Shown: one piece after another, positions 1 to 8,577 of the stretch | How the letters are laid out: each line of letters starts with the position of its first letter | Numbering within the stretch: position 1 is the stretch's first letter | From: Catenulispora acidiphila DSM 44928 | GTDB taxonomy: Bacteria; Actinomycetota; Actinomycetes; Streptomycetales; Catenulisporaceae | Length of the DNA: 64,000 bases | Reading direction: 5' to 3' | Assembly (NCBI RefSeq): GCF_000024025.1 | Contig: NC_013131.1 | Span: 4,712,001 to 4,776,000, forward strand | The notes under the pieces: model-generated | Databases searched by the model: none | What the model was told of the DNA's origin: nothing | What the model saw: the letters and a program-made list of their open reading frames with translations, nothing else | Made by a program: the position numbers and the translations under genes

Positions 1-16
1 TAGCAGGAGAAAGCGC

Positions 17-48
17 CGCCGCGCGGTGGGCAAGACCACCGCGCGGCG
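17..48 (-). terminator. Intrinsic terminator-like hairpin after the formaldehyde-oxidation operon
   Basis: A perfect 13-bp stem (CGCCGCGCGGTGG at 17-29 against CCACCGCGCGGCG at 36-48) closes a 6-nt loop, 26 nt past the stop of the metallo-hydrolase gene on the minus strand. The sequence beyond the stem on that strand is pyrimidine-rich (CGCTTTCTCCT), which fits the poor U-tracts of high-GC terminators. Termination is inferred from structure only. Confidence 0.6.
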
Positions 49-73
49 CGCAGTGCTGCTGCAGGTCCAAGCG

Positions 74-691
74 CTAGCGCTCAGCGCCGATCGTCGTGTC
101 CTCGCCGTGCCCGGTGTGCACGACCGTCTCGTCCGGCAGCACGAACAGCTTGGCGCGAATGGACTCCTCCAGCGTCGGAAGATCGCTGTACGAACGCCCC
201 GTCGCCCCGGGCCCGCCGTGGAACAGCGTGTCGCCGGTGAACACACACCCGAGTTCGGCCGCGAACAGACACACCGCGCCGGGCGCGTGCCCCGGCGTGT
301 GCAGCACCTGCAACGCGACATCGCCGATCGTGAGCGTCTGACCATCGCTCAGATCGGCGTCCCACAGCGTCGCCTCCGGATCCTCCGGTCCGCCGTGCAC
401 CAACTCCCACAACGGACGGTCGTCCGGGTGCAGCAGGATCGGCGCGCCGGTGCGCTCCCGCAGCTCCGGTGCGACGCGCACGTGGTCGTCGTGCGCGTGC
501 GTGCACACGATCCCCTTCACCCGGCGCCCGCCGACGACCGCGAGGATCCCCTCGACCGAGTGCGGGGCGTCGATGACCACGCACTCGGTCTCATCGCCGA
601 TCACCCACACGTTGTTGTCGACCTCGAACGTCTCGCCGTCCAGCGTGAACGTCCCGGAGGTGACCCCGTGGCCGACGCGCACCGCCGTCAC
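74..691 (-). CDS. Metallo-beta-lactamase-fold hydrolase paired with mycothiol-formaldehyde dehydrogenase
   Basis: A 205-residue MBL-fold hydrolase. The zinc motif THAHDDH is visible near residue 74, with a GHAPG histidine and the FTGDTLF aspartate further on and a late HTGHGE. The start is GTG at 691, overlapping the dehydrogenase stop as GTGA, so the two genes are translationally coupled. This pairing is common in actinomycetes, where the hydrolase is presumed to release formate from S-formyl-mycothiol made by the dehydrogenase, in the role of S-formylglutathione hydrolase. That substrate is inferred from the neighbour and not readable from the protein. Confidence 0.85.
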   Translation of the reverse strand: MTAVRVGHGVTSGTFTLDGETFEVDNNVWVIGDETECVVIDAPHSVEGILAVVGGRRVKGIVCTHAHDDHVRVAPELRERTGAPILLHPDDRPLWELVHGGPEDPEATLWDADLSDGQTLTIGDVALQVLHTPGHAPGAVCLFAAELGCVFTGDTLFHGGPGATGRSYSDLPTLEESIRAKLFVLPDETVVHTGHGEDTTIGAER

Positions 692-1773
692 AGGATCACC
701 ACCGAGCGCAGAACCTCGCCGCGCTGCATGCGCTCGAACGCCGCCTCGATGTCCGTCAGCGCGATCTCCTCGCTGACGAACGCGTCCAGGTCGAGCTTGC
801 CGCGCTGGTAGAGGTCGACGAGCACGGGGAAGTCGCGGCTGGGCAGGCAGTCGCCGTACCAGCTGGACTTCAGCGCGCCACCGCGCCCGAAGACGTCGAT
901 CAGCGGCAGGTCCGGGATCCGCATCTGCGGCGTCGGCACGCCGACGAGCACCACCGTGCCGGCCAGGTCGCGCGCGTAGAACGCCTGCTTCCACGTCTCG
1001 GGACGCCCGACCGCCTCGATCACCACGTCCGCGCCGAACCCGCCGGTCAGCTCCTGGATCGCGGCGACCGGATCGACGGCCGAGGAGTCGACGGTGTGCG
1101 TGGCGCCGAGCCGGGTGGCTGTCGCCAGCTTCTTGGCATCGATGTCCACTGCGATGATCGGATTCGCGCCGGCCAGCGCCGATCCGGCGATCGCGGCCAC
1201 GCCGACCCCGCCGCAGCCGATCACCGCCACCGACTTGCCGCGCGTGACATTGCCGGTGTTGACGGCCGCGCCGATGCCCGCCATCACCCCGCAGCCGAGC
1301 AGCCCGACCGCCGCCGGGCGCGCGCTGGGGTCCACCTTCGTGCACTGACCCGCCGCGACCAGCGTCTTCTCGGCGAACGCGCCGATGCCCAGGGCCGGGG
1401 TCAGCTCCGTACCGTCCTCCAACGTCATCTTCTGCTTCGCGTTGTGCGTGGCGAAGCAGTACCAGGGCTCGCCGCGCCGGCACGCCCGGCACTGCCCGCA
1501 CACCGCGCGCCAGTTCAGCACCACGAAGTCCCCGGGCTGCACCTCGGTCACGTCCGGACCGACCGCCTCCACGATGCCGGAGGCCTCGTGCCCGAGCAGG
1601 AACGGGAACTCGTCGTTGATGCCCCCTTCCCGGTAGTGCAGGTCGGTGTGGCACACCCCGCAGGACTGCACCCGGACCACGGCCTCGCCGGGCCCGGGAT
1701 CCGGCACGGTGATCGTGACGATCTCGACCGGCGCGCCCTCGGACCGGGCGATGACTGCCTTCACCTGCTGCAT
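688..1773 (-). CDS. mscR: S-(hydroxymethyl)mycothiol dehydrogenase (mycothiol-dependent formaldehyde dehydrogenase)
   Basis: A 361-residue zinc-dependent medium-chain alcohol dehydrogenase. It oxidises the spontaneous adduct of formaldehyde and mycothiol with NAD+, and family members also reduce S-nitrosomycothiol. Visible features are CGVCHTDLH (catalytic zinc), GHEASG, the structural-zinc cysteines in [15 protein letters not shown], and the Rossmann motif GCGGVG. The start at 1773 (MQQVKAVIA) is chosen because AAGGAG lies at good spacing and family members begin here; the frame is open 29 codons further upstream without a ribosome site. Formaldehyde detoxification in the cytoplasm is the expected role. 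The symbol follows the mycobacterial enzyme. Confidence 0.9.
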   Translation of the reverse strand: MQQVKAVIARSEGAPVEIVTITVPDPGPGEAVVRVQSCGVCHTDLHYREGGINDEFPFLLGHEASGIVEAVGPDVTEVQPGDFVVLNWRAVCGQCRACRRGEPWYCFATHNAKQKMTLEDGTELTPALGIGAFAEKTLVAAGQCTKVDPSARPAAVGLLGCGVMAGIGAAVNTGNVTRGKSVAVIGCGGVGVAAIAGSALAGANPIIAVDIDAKKLATATRLGATHTVDSSAVDPVAAIQELTGGFGADVVIEAVGRPETWKQAFYARDLAGTVVLVGVPTPQMRIPDLPLIDVFGRGGALKSSWYGDCLPSRDFPVLVDLYQRGKLDLDAFVSEEIALTDIEAAFERMQRGEVLRSVVIL

Positions 1774-1925
1774 GGCACTCCTTCGGGTAACGCTGACCGC
1801 GTTTGCGGCGATGGTTAGTGATGATATGGACACCCCGATCACGCGGGAACCACGCCACACCGGAGCACGCGTATCGTGGTCGCCGCATCCTTGCGGGATA
1901 ACGTTCGGGAGGGGTTCCGCAGTTC

Positions 1926-4142
1926 ATGACGGTCGAACATTCCGCCCTCGCGGGCTTGGACGAAGTCGCCTGGGACTCGCTCGAGCACGCCTACGGCCCG
2001 GCCACCGACGTGCCCGAGCTGCTGCGCGCGCTCGTCAGCGGGGACGAGGAGCAGGCCGCGGAGGCGGTGTACGAGCTGTACGGCACCATCTGGCATCAGG
2101 GCTCGGTCTATCCGGCGACGATCCCCGCTGTGCCGTTCCTGGTCCGGATCGCGGTATCCGGAGCCGCGGGCGCTCAGACGCCGGAGTTGTTGGGGCTGCT
2201 CGCAGACATCGCGAGCAGCTCGGATCCGCGTGGCGTTGAAGATCGTGACGCGGTGCGCTCGGCGGTCGGCGCGCACACTGAAACGATTGCCGGGCTGCTG
2301 GAGCATCCCGATGCCCCCACGCGCGCGGCGGCGCTGTTCGTGCTCGTCCACGCGTCGTCGCCGTCACGTATCCGACCCCTGATTCTTCAACGCTGGGATG
2401 CCGAAACCGAGGCGTTGCCGCGCGCCGAGGTGCTGCGCGCGATGATGCGCGTGGACTCCGAGACGGCTGCGGTCCTGGCTGGCGGGGTGCTGTCGGCTGG
2501 CGCCTCGGGCGATTTGCCGGGCGACGCTGTGCTTCGCCTCAGCGCGGCGCTCGCGTGGATTCGCGCGGGACGTGCAATGGACGAGCGCGTACGCGACGCC
2601 GCGCTGAACGGCGAAGGGGAGCTGTTCGACCAGTTCATCACCGCGCTGGCCGAGCATCAGGGCACGCATTCCGCGATCGAACTGCTGGCCGAGGCGCTGG
2701 ATCGCTCACACGAAGCGCCGATCGAGGTCGCCGAGCAGTACGTGTCGACCGCCAGATTCCTGATTGTGAACTATCGCAGCGCACCAGCGTTGCTGGCTGA
2801 GCCGCTCGCGCGGTTGCTGGATCGACCGGATTTGGCGCGCCGCGTCATCGCGGTGCTGGAGCTGATCGGGCCGGATGCTGTCGGTCCCGCCACTCGAGAC
2901 CGTGTCGCTGCACTGGCTGCCGGTGCCGATGGCGACGCTGACGACGGCGTCGACGACGAAGCCCTCGCCTGCCTCACCCGCTGGAACGACCCGATCGTCC
3001 CCAGCCTGCTTGCCCGCGCGCTCGGCGACCATCCGCAGATCTTCAACGGCGTCACCGAAGCCACGCCACTGCCCTTCGACGCCGACCTCCTTACCGCGAT
3101 CCGTCACCGCCTCGCAGAGATCTGCGACGCCGCGCACGAACCGTCCCCTGACGCCGGCAACCTGTTCGCCGCCGTCCAGAACCGCAACGAGCCCATCCAC
3201 CTCGCCAAGATCCTCACCTCGTGGGGCAGCAGCGCGAACCCCGCCGAACCCGAGCTGACCCGGCTGCTCGCCGTCAGGCCAGCGGTGGCAGCCAAAGCCC
3301 TCGCCGCCATCGGCGCGCGCTCGCTCGAAGCGATGGCGATGCTGCGGCGCGTCGCGGCAACCGCCGACGACGGCGATGCCATCCGCGCACGCCTCGCAGC
3401 AGCACAGGCCATACGTGTCCTGACTCAGGACACCGATCCGCTCGTCGCTGCCGTCCACTTCGGCCTGACTGCCGAGAGTAAGAACCCTGACGACCGCGCC
3501 GCCGCAGCCGAAGCCGCCACAGAACTCCCGGAGCACACCGACCTCCTCGCCCCGCTCCTCCTCCAGGTACTGGACGGCATCCCGGTCCCGACCCCCAGCC
3601 TTCCGGCGCACCAGGCACGAATGAAGCTCGGGCACGCCCTGTGGCTGCTGACCGGCCGGCCCGAATCCCTGATCGACGTCCTGCGCGGCACCCTGGACCT
3701 CGCAGGTGAGATGTTCACCGCGTGGACCGTCGTTACCGCCGCCGACCTCGCCGCCGAACTCGGTCCGGCAGCCCGCGAACTGGCTCCCGCCCTCGAAGCC
3801 GCGTTGGCCGAACCGGTCTCCTGCGCGGCTGCCGCGCAAGCGTTACTGGCTGTCGACCCCGAAGGCCCGTGGGCCTCCGGCGCGCGCCGTGAAGAGCTTG
3901 CCGACCGCCTCCTGGGAACCTTCGAGGCGACCAATTCGCCCGTGCCTCGCAGCCGCGCCGTCGATGTCCTGCAGATCCTCGCCGGCCACGGCCCACTGCC
4001 TGCGACCGTGGCGGCGAAGCTCCGCACCTACGCCGAGCAAGACGAACGCTTCCCGATCGGCGTCCAGGATCTCGAACACCTCCGCGCCGATGAGGAGCTT
4101 CGGTCGCGTATTCGGGCTTTGCTGTCAATCAACCCTTCGTGA
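1926..4142 (+). CDS. HEAT-repeat-containing protein of unknown function
   Basis: A 738-residue soluble protein without signal peptide or membrane segment. It is almost wholly Ala/Leu-rich alpha-hairpins, for example around residues 30-120 (LLRALVSGDEEQAAEAVYEL) and repeated to the C-terminus, as expected for HEAT/armadillo solenoids. The N-terminal pattern ELYGTIWHQGSVYPATIPAVPFL recurs in actinomycete proteins annotated only as hypothetical or HEAT proteins. The ribosome site GGGAGG is about 13 nt from the ATG, longer than usual. The 3' end overlaps the convergent downstream gene by 14 bp. No catalytic motif is visible, so a scaffold or protein-binding role is the most that can be inferred. 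Confidence 0.75.
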   Translation: MTVEHSALAGLDEVAWDSLEHAYGPATDVPELLRALVSGDEEQAAEAVYELYGTIWHQGSVYPATIPAVPFLVRIAVSGAAGAQTPELLGLLADIASSSDPRGVEDRDAVRSAVGAHTETIAGLLEHPDAPTRAAALFVLVHASSPSRIRPLILQRWDAETEALPRAEVLRAMMRVDSETAAVLAGGVLSAGASGDLPGDAVLRLSAALAWIRAGRAMDERVRDAALNGEGELFDQFITALAEHQGTHSAIELLAEALDRSHEAPIEVAEQYVSTARFLIVNYRSAPALLAEPLARLLDRPDLARRVIAVLELIGPDAVGPATRDRVAALAAGADGDADDGVDDEALACLTRWNDPIVPSLLARALGDHPQIFNGVTEATPLPFDADLLTAIRHRLAEICDAAHEPSPDAGNLFAAVQNRNEPIHLAKILTSWGSSANPAEPELTRLLAVRPAVAAKALAAIGARSLEAMAMLRRVAATADDGDAIRARLAAAQAIRVLTQDTDPLVAAVHFGLTAESKNPDDRAAAAEAATELPEHTDLLAPLLLQVLDGIPVPTPSLPAHQARMKLGHALWLLTGRPESLIDVLRGTLDLAGEMFTAWTVVTAADLAAELGPAARELAPALEAALAEPVSCAAAAQALLAVDPEGPWASGARREELADRLLGTFEATNSPVPRSRAVDVLQILAGHGPLPATVAAKLRTYAEQDERFPIGVQDLEHLRADEELRSRIRALLSINPS

Positions 4143-7100
4143 CCGTCAACGTCACCGAACCGCTGATCCCGTCCGACGTCACCGTGACGGTCGCCGTCCC
4201 CGCGTGCCACGCGTGCACGGCGCCGGTGACCGGGTCGACCGTCGCCACGTGCGGATCGGAGCTGCGCCACACATGCGAGGCCGGATCGGCGATCGGCACG
4301 CTGAGGGCGGGCAGATCGTCGCCGGTTGGCGTGGTTCCGGTCGCGGTCAGCTGCGTCGACTGGCCTGCCTGCAGCGTGCTCGCCGGGCTGCTCACCGTGA
4401 TGCCGGCCAGCGTCGGGATCGCCGCGAACTGCACGTCTCCGTTGGGCAGCACATGGAAGAGCCCGTAGTTGTAGAACCCGCCCTCGGCTGGCGGCGCGTA
4501 CGCCTCGACACCCGCGTCGGCGACGACGAAGTTCGGGATGCCGCCGGCTGTGTTGTGGCCGGTCGGGTCGAGCAGGTTCTCGGCCCAGCCGCGCGCGTGG
4601 CCGAACAGCGTGATGACGTGCGTGTGCGGATGCGTGTCCTGATACTTCTGGACCAGCGTCTCGAACATCTGCGCCTCCCAGCGGTCGGCGAACTGGCTGT
4701 CCTGCTGCGGATGCGGGTCGTAGGCGGGGACGTGGCTGACCACGAAGACCACCGGCGAGCGGTTCGCCGACAGCTGGTCGGCCAGCCACTGGTACTGCGG
4801 CGGGTCGCCGGCCGGGACCTGGTACGGGTCCGAGGGCAGAATGCCGATGTGGGAGCTGTCGGTCACCAGGATGTTCGCGGCACCCTGGGTGTAGCTGTAG
4901 TGCGTCGCGCCGAACAGGCTGGTCCAGTTCTTGTTCTCCGGGTCCGCACCCTGGGTGATCTCGTGGTTGCCGACGCCTTCGTGGTACGGCACGCCGGTAC
5001 CGTCCAGCAGCGATTTCAGATACGTCAGGTTGGCGGTGCTGCCGGTGTCGCTCATGTCGCCCATGGTCTGCAGCGACAGCGCTCCGGTCTGGCTTGATGG
5101 CAGAGCCTTGATCTGTGTGCCGTCCTGCTTGAGTACGACGCTACCGGTGGAGTTCGGGTCGTCGGCGTGCGTGTGGGCGTCATCGAGTGCTGCCAAGGTG
5201 GTGCCGCCGGCACGGAATTTCGCCGGGTCCTCGGTGAACTGAAGCCACGACGGATTGTCCGGGATCGCCACGTATGGCGGCGTCACGAGCGGTCGCGGCG
5301 AGTACAGGGCTTGCAGGTCACTGACATACAGGTCACCGGACAGGGTCTGGGTCGGGCTGATGACCAGGAAGTCCAGGAACTTGACGCTCATCGGGAACTG
5401 CAATCCGGCAGGCAGGTTGGCGACGATGAGCTGCCAGCCGTCGTAGGTCACCGTGGACGGGTAGAAGTCGACGTATTGGCCGTTCACCTCGGTGTAGGCC
5501 TCGGCGAGCGTGAGGTTGCCCAGACCCAGCGGAGTTCCGGAGCCGCCGGTGCCCGATCCCTTGATCCAGATCCCGACGCCATCGGGTAGCTGCGTCTCCC
5601 CGGCCGGCGGGAACGACTCGCTCACCGTGGGGGAGAACACGACCTGCTTGACGCCGCTGCCCGCCGGGATGTCGTACTTGACGTCCATCGAGCCGGCGTC
5701 GGTGGGCAGCCGTTTGGTTGTCGTGGACAGCGAGAGGCTGCCGGTCGCGCCGCCGTGGGTGTTCACCGCCCAGTTGTTCACGTCGGTCATCGTGTCGACC
5801 ATTTCAGTGCGCTGACCCACCGCGATGGAGGTGGTCGCGCTCGCGCCGTCCACGCTGGCGGTGACGGTCACCAAGCCTTCGTCGTCGGTCGCCGCGGTGA
5901 ACAGTCCCGTTGTGGGATCGACGCTTCCCAGGTTCGGCGGGGAGGCGGTCCAAGCCACCGACGCGGGCAGCAGCGAGACCGGCTGCTTGTCCCGCGTCGT
6001 CGCGCTGACGGAGAGCTGCTGAGTTCCGCCGTTGTTCAGGTCGGCGGTGGCTGGGCTGAGGGTGAGCGAGGAGAGGTGGTCGGTCACGCGCAGCGGCACG
6101 GAGGAATGAGCGCGGCCAGCTGTGGCGACCAGTTCGCCGGTGCCGGGCGTGCCGGACGCCGTCAGGGTCGCGCCGTTTGTTCCGGTACTGATACTCGCCC
6201 TTGAAGACGGATGCACTGACAGCGTCACCGGATCGCTCGCGGGATTGCCGAGCGTGTCTACCGCATATGCCCCGACCGGGACGGTGCTGTTCGTCAGAAC
6301 CGCCAGCGGGGCGCCGGAATTCGCGACGGCGCGGACTGCGGGAGCGGGATGCGGTTCGGTGCTGTAGAAGAAGAGTCCGTTGGCGACGGGGCGCTCGTGG
6401 CCGTCCGAGGGCGTGTTGCTGACGCTGACCTGCTGCTGCCCCGGCTGGCGCGCGACCATCTCGCTGGAGCCGCCGGAGTCGAAGACCATGGCGTTGTAGG
6501 CGCCGTGCGCGATCATCCAGCCGGCGAGCTGCGGCCGGGTCAGACCCTCGGCGGCGTCCTCCGGCTGGTGGCCGTCGAACACTGCGACGATCGCGTGCTT
6601 GCCGTCCTTGGTCACGCCCATACCGGTGACCGGGTTGTTGACGTTGTTCTCGCCGCTGCCCTGCACCGGCACGGCCATCGTGCCGTTCTGCACGAGGATG
6701 GCGCCGCCGGACAGCGCCTGGCGCGGGGCGTTGTCAGGGCTGATCGACTCCGCGATCGTCACGCGGTCGCCGGGGTGCGCTGTCGCTGTCAGCCATTGGC
6801 CGGCGGTTCCTGAGCCGACCAGGTCTTCGGTACCGGCGGGTACCTGGGTGATGTCCGTGACGTTCGGCGTCACCGCGTCGATGATCAGGACACTGGCATC
6901 GGCCGGGTCGCGGTGTCCGGTGGCGACGACCGACGCCGGGATCTTGCCGCTGTCGCCGAGGTCTGGTGTGATGCGCACCAGGCCGTTGGCGGACAGGTCC
7001 GCGACAGTGTTGACCGAGGTGATCGGGTGGCTCGCGGCGCCGTCCGTCGCAGTGCCCGAATACGCCTCGGCGCCCATGCCGATCGAGCCGTCGGCGCGCA

Positions 7101-7623
7101 CGACCACGTTCTGGTTCCACGCCGGGTTCGGGCTCTTCACCAGCCGGCCGTCGATGACGACCATGCCGTGCGGGCTGCCGGAGCCGTAGATGTCGAAGAA
7201 GTCGCCGTTGATGCCCGCGACCGCGCCGGTGCGGTTCGCCATCGAGGAGGGGACCTCGTCGGCGGCGTCGTTGATCTCATTGTGGGACTCCACGACGCCC
7301 AGGCGGACGTTCGGGTCGGACAGGTCGACGTTCAGCTCCGTGGAGTGCTGCACACCGCCGACCGTCTGGTAGGTGTCGGTCTGGTAGTCGATACCGCGGG
7401 TGATCTCCTGCTGTGCGGTGTTCGAGGCGGTGACCACCAACGGCCACTGATCCGGCGTCGGCGGCAGCCAGGGCCGACCGTCTCCGCCGCCGCTATGTGC
7501 TGCCGTGTCGTCGGTACCGCTGGTCTGCGCGCTCGCGCCTCCGGTACCGGCCAGCGCGCCGCACACCAGCGCCGCGACCACGGTGGCCGACACCGCGAGC
7601 CGCCTTCTTCTCCGAACCATCAT
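4129..7623 (-). CDS. Secreted phosphodiester glycosidase (NAGPA-like) and metallophosphatase multidomain protein
   Basis: A 1164-residue exported protein. A Sec signal peptide (RRRRR, then a hydrophobic stretch ending ASA near residue 32) is followed by: a phosphodiester-glycosidase domain at about 95-420 (INGDFFD, VFDGHQ, VFDSGGSSEMV); Ig/BIG2-like beta domains at about 430-600; a jelly-roll-like segment at about 605-770; a calcineurin-like phosphoesterase at about 780-1060 (GDMSDTGS, GNHE, VSHVPAYD); and a C-terminal BIG2 domain at about 1075-1160. The usual GHxH of phosphoesterases is GHARGW here, so one metal ligand may differ. The domains suggest removal of sugars or phosphates from extracellular polymers such as wall teichoic acid, which is inference. 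Tandem ATG starts exist; GGGGAG fits the second (7620) slightly better. Confidence 0.85.
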   Translation of the reverse strand: MMVRRRRRLAVSATVVAALVCGALAGTGGASAQTSGTDDTAAHSGGGDGRPWLPPTPDQWPLVVTASNTAQQEITRGIDYQTDTYQTVGGVQHSTELNVDLSDPNVRLGVVESHNEINDAADEVPSSMANRTGAVAGINGDFFDIYGSGSPHGMVVIDGRLVKSPNPAWNQNVVVRADGSIGMGAEAYSGTATDGAASHPITSVNTVADLSANGLVRITPDLGDSGKIPASVVATGHRDPADASVLIIDAVTPNVTDITQVPAGTEDLVGSGTAGQWLTATAHPGDRVTIAESISPDNAPRQALSGGAILVQNGTMAVPVQGSGENNVNNPVTGMGVTKDGKHAIVAVFDGHQPEDAAEGLTRPQLAGWMIAHGAYNAMVFDSGGSSEMVARQPGQQQVSVSNTPSDGHERPVANGLFFYSTEPHPAPAVRAVANSGAPLAVLTNSTVPVGAYAVDTLGNPASDPVTLSVHPSSRASISTGTNGATLTASGTPGTGELVATAGRAHSSVPLRVTDHLSSLTLSPATADLNNGGTQQLSVSATTRDKQPVSLLPASVAWTASPPNLGSVDPTTGLFTAATDDEGLVTVTASVDGASATTSIAVGQRTEMVDTMTDVNNWAVNTHGGATGSLSLSTTTKRLPTDAGSMDVKYDIPAGSGVKQVVFSPTVSESFPPAGETQLPDGVGIWIKGSGTGGSGTPLGLGNLTLAEAYTEVNGQYVDFYPSTVTYDGWQLIVANLPAGLQFPMSVKFLDFLVISPTQTLSGDLYVSDLQALYSPRPLVTPPYVAIPDNPSWLQFTEDPAKFRAGGTTLAALDDAHTHADDPNSTGSVVLKQDGTQIKALPSSQTGALSLQTMGDMSDTGSTANLTYLKSLLDGTGVPYHEGVGNHEITQGADPENKNWTSLFGATHYSYTQGAANILVTDSSHIGILPSDPYQVPAGDPPQYQWLADQLSANRSPVVFVVSHVPAYDPHPQQDSQFADRWEAQMFETLVQKYQDTHPHTHVITLFGHARGWAENLLDPTGHNTAGGIPNFVVADAGVEAYAPPAEGGFYNYGLFHVLPNGDVQFAAIPTLAGITVSSPASTLQAGQSTQLTATGTTPTGDDLPALSVPIADPASHVWRSSDPHVATVDPVTGAVHAWHAGTATVTVTSDGISGSVTLTVTKG

Positions 7624-7803
7624 TCCGCTCCCCTCGGCACGAACCGTCCACCACGGGCCATCGGCTCAGGCTCGCCGAACTACGTGTCCTGTTACGTGTC
7701 CTGACAATGGCACGATGCGGCACAACCGGCTAACAGGTTGGTAAGCGCTGTCCATCCACGGCGGGCATGACGCGCTGATCCAGCTCACCGCATCGCAGGT
7801 AGC

Positions 7804-8391
7804 TTATTCACCCGGCTCGGTCGGGTTCTCGCGCCAGACGTATTCCGGCGGCTGGTAGGCGGCGAAGCGCTCCAGGAGCACGTCGAGATCCGTCTCGACG
7901 ATCAGCATGTCGCGGTGCGGCTGGTGCAGGAAGCCCTCGCCGGTCATGTGGTCCAGGAAGGCGACCAGCGGGGTGAAGTAGTCGGCGACGTCGAGCAGAC
8001 CGACCGGTTTGGTGTGCAGCCCGATCTGACCCCAGGTCCAGATCTCGAACAGCTCCTCCAGCGTGCCCGAGCCGCCGGGCAGGGCGATGAAGGCGTCGGC
8101 GCGCTCGGCCATCAGGGCTTTGCGCTGGTGCAGGTCCTCGGCGATGTGCAGCTCGGTCAGGCCCTCGTGCGCGACCTCCCACTCATAAAGCGAGCGCGGG
8201 ATGACGCCCACGACGCGTCCGCCGGCCCGCAGGGCGCCGTCGGCGAGCGCACCCATCGTGCCGACGCGGGCGCCGCCGTAGACGACGGCGATGCCGCGCG
8301 CGGCAAGGGCGGCGCCGAGCTGCTCGGCGTGGTGGAGGTAGCGCTCGCCGCGTCCGTGCGACGAGCCGGAGAAGACGCAGATGCTCAGCAC
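7804..8391 (-). CDS. LOG family protein (cytokinin-type nucleoside 5'-monophosphate phosphoribohydrolase)
   Basis: A 195-residue Rossmann-fold LOG protein. It carries the CVFSGSS N-terminus, GGARVGTMGALADGAL, and the signature PGGSGTLEE in which Arg/Glu contacts cleave the N-glycosidic bond of nucleoside monophosphates. The start is GTG at 8391 with no convincing Shine-Dalgarno sequence, so a leaderless or very short leader is possible. The frame cannot start much further upstream in a family-consistent way. It is monocistronic between a secreted enzyme and a divergent ABC operon. True cytokinin activation is established only for some family members; in bacteria a nucleotide salvage or repair role is equally likely. 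Confidence 0.88.
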   Translation of the reverse strand: MLSICVFSGSSHGRGERYLHHAEQLGAALAARGIAVVYGGARVGTMGALADGALRAGGRVVGVIPRSLYEWEVAHEGLTELHIAEDLHQRKALMAERADAFIALPGGSGTLEELFEIWTWGQIGLHTKPVGLLDVADYFTPLVAFLDHMTGEGFLHQPHRDMLIVETDLDVLLERFAAYQPPEYVWRENPTEPGE

Positions 8392-8540
8392 TCTGCGATT
8401 GTACGTGGGTTGACGGGTTGGTGGGGTTCTGACCTGGCGGGGCGCTGCTGGTTTTGGGCGGCGTGACCGTTGGCCGGGTCGTTGACCGTCCGGCGTCTTC
8501 TGTGGCGGCTGGCGAAAAATTTCGAAGTTCTGTCAGAATA

Positions 8541-8570
8541 TTGCGCTGCGGTGTCGCATCTCGGTACTCT
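8541..8570 (+). promoter_or_regulatory. Candidate promoter for a leaderless ABC permease transcript
   Basis: TTGCGC (8541-8546) and TACTCT (8565-8570) are separated by 18 bp and lie 7 nt before the GTG at 8578. That GTG has no ribosome-binding site, which is how leaderless actinobacterial promoters look. This is a pattern match only. Confidence 0.4.
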
Positions 8571-8577
8571 CACCGGC

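Noticed and set aside
74-1927. A 617-codon frame covering the hydrolase and running upstream through the dehydrogenase gene
   Set aside because: Only the last 205 codons make the MBL protein; the rest is an out-of-frame shadow of the dehydrogenase. The GTG at 691 is the start.
2706-3839. A long minus-strand frame under the HEAT-repeat gene
   Set aside because: Composition is Gly/Arg-rich without any motif; third-position GC supports the plus-strand gene.
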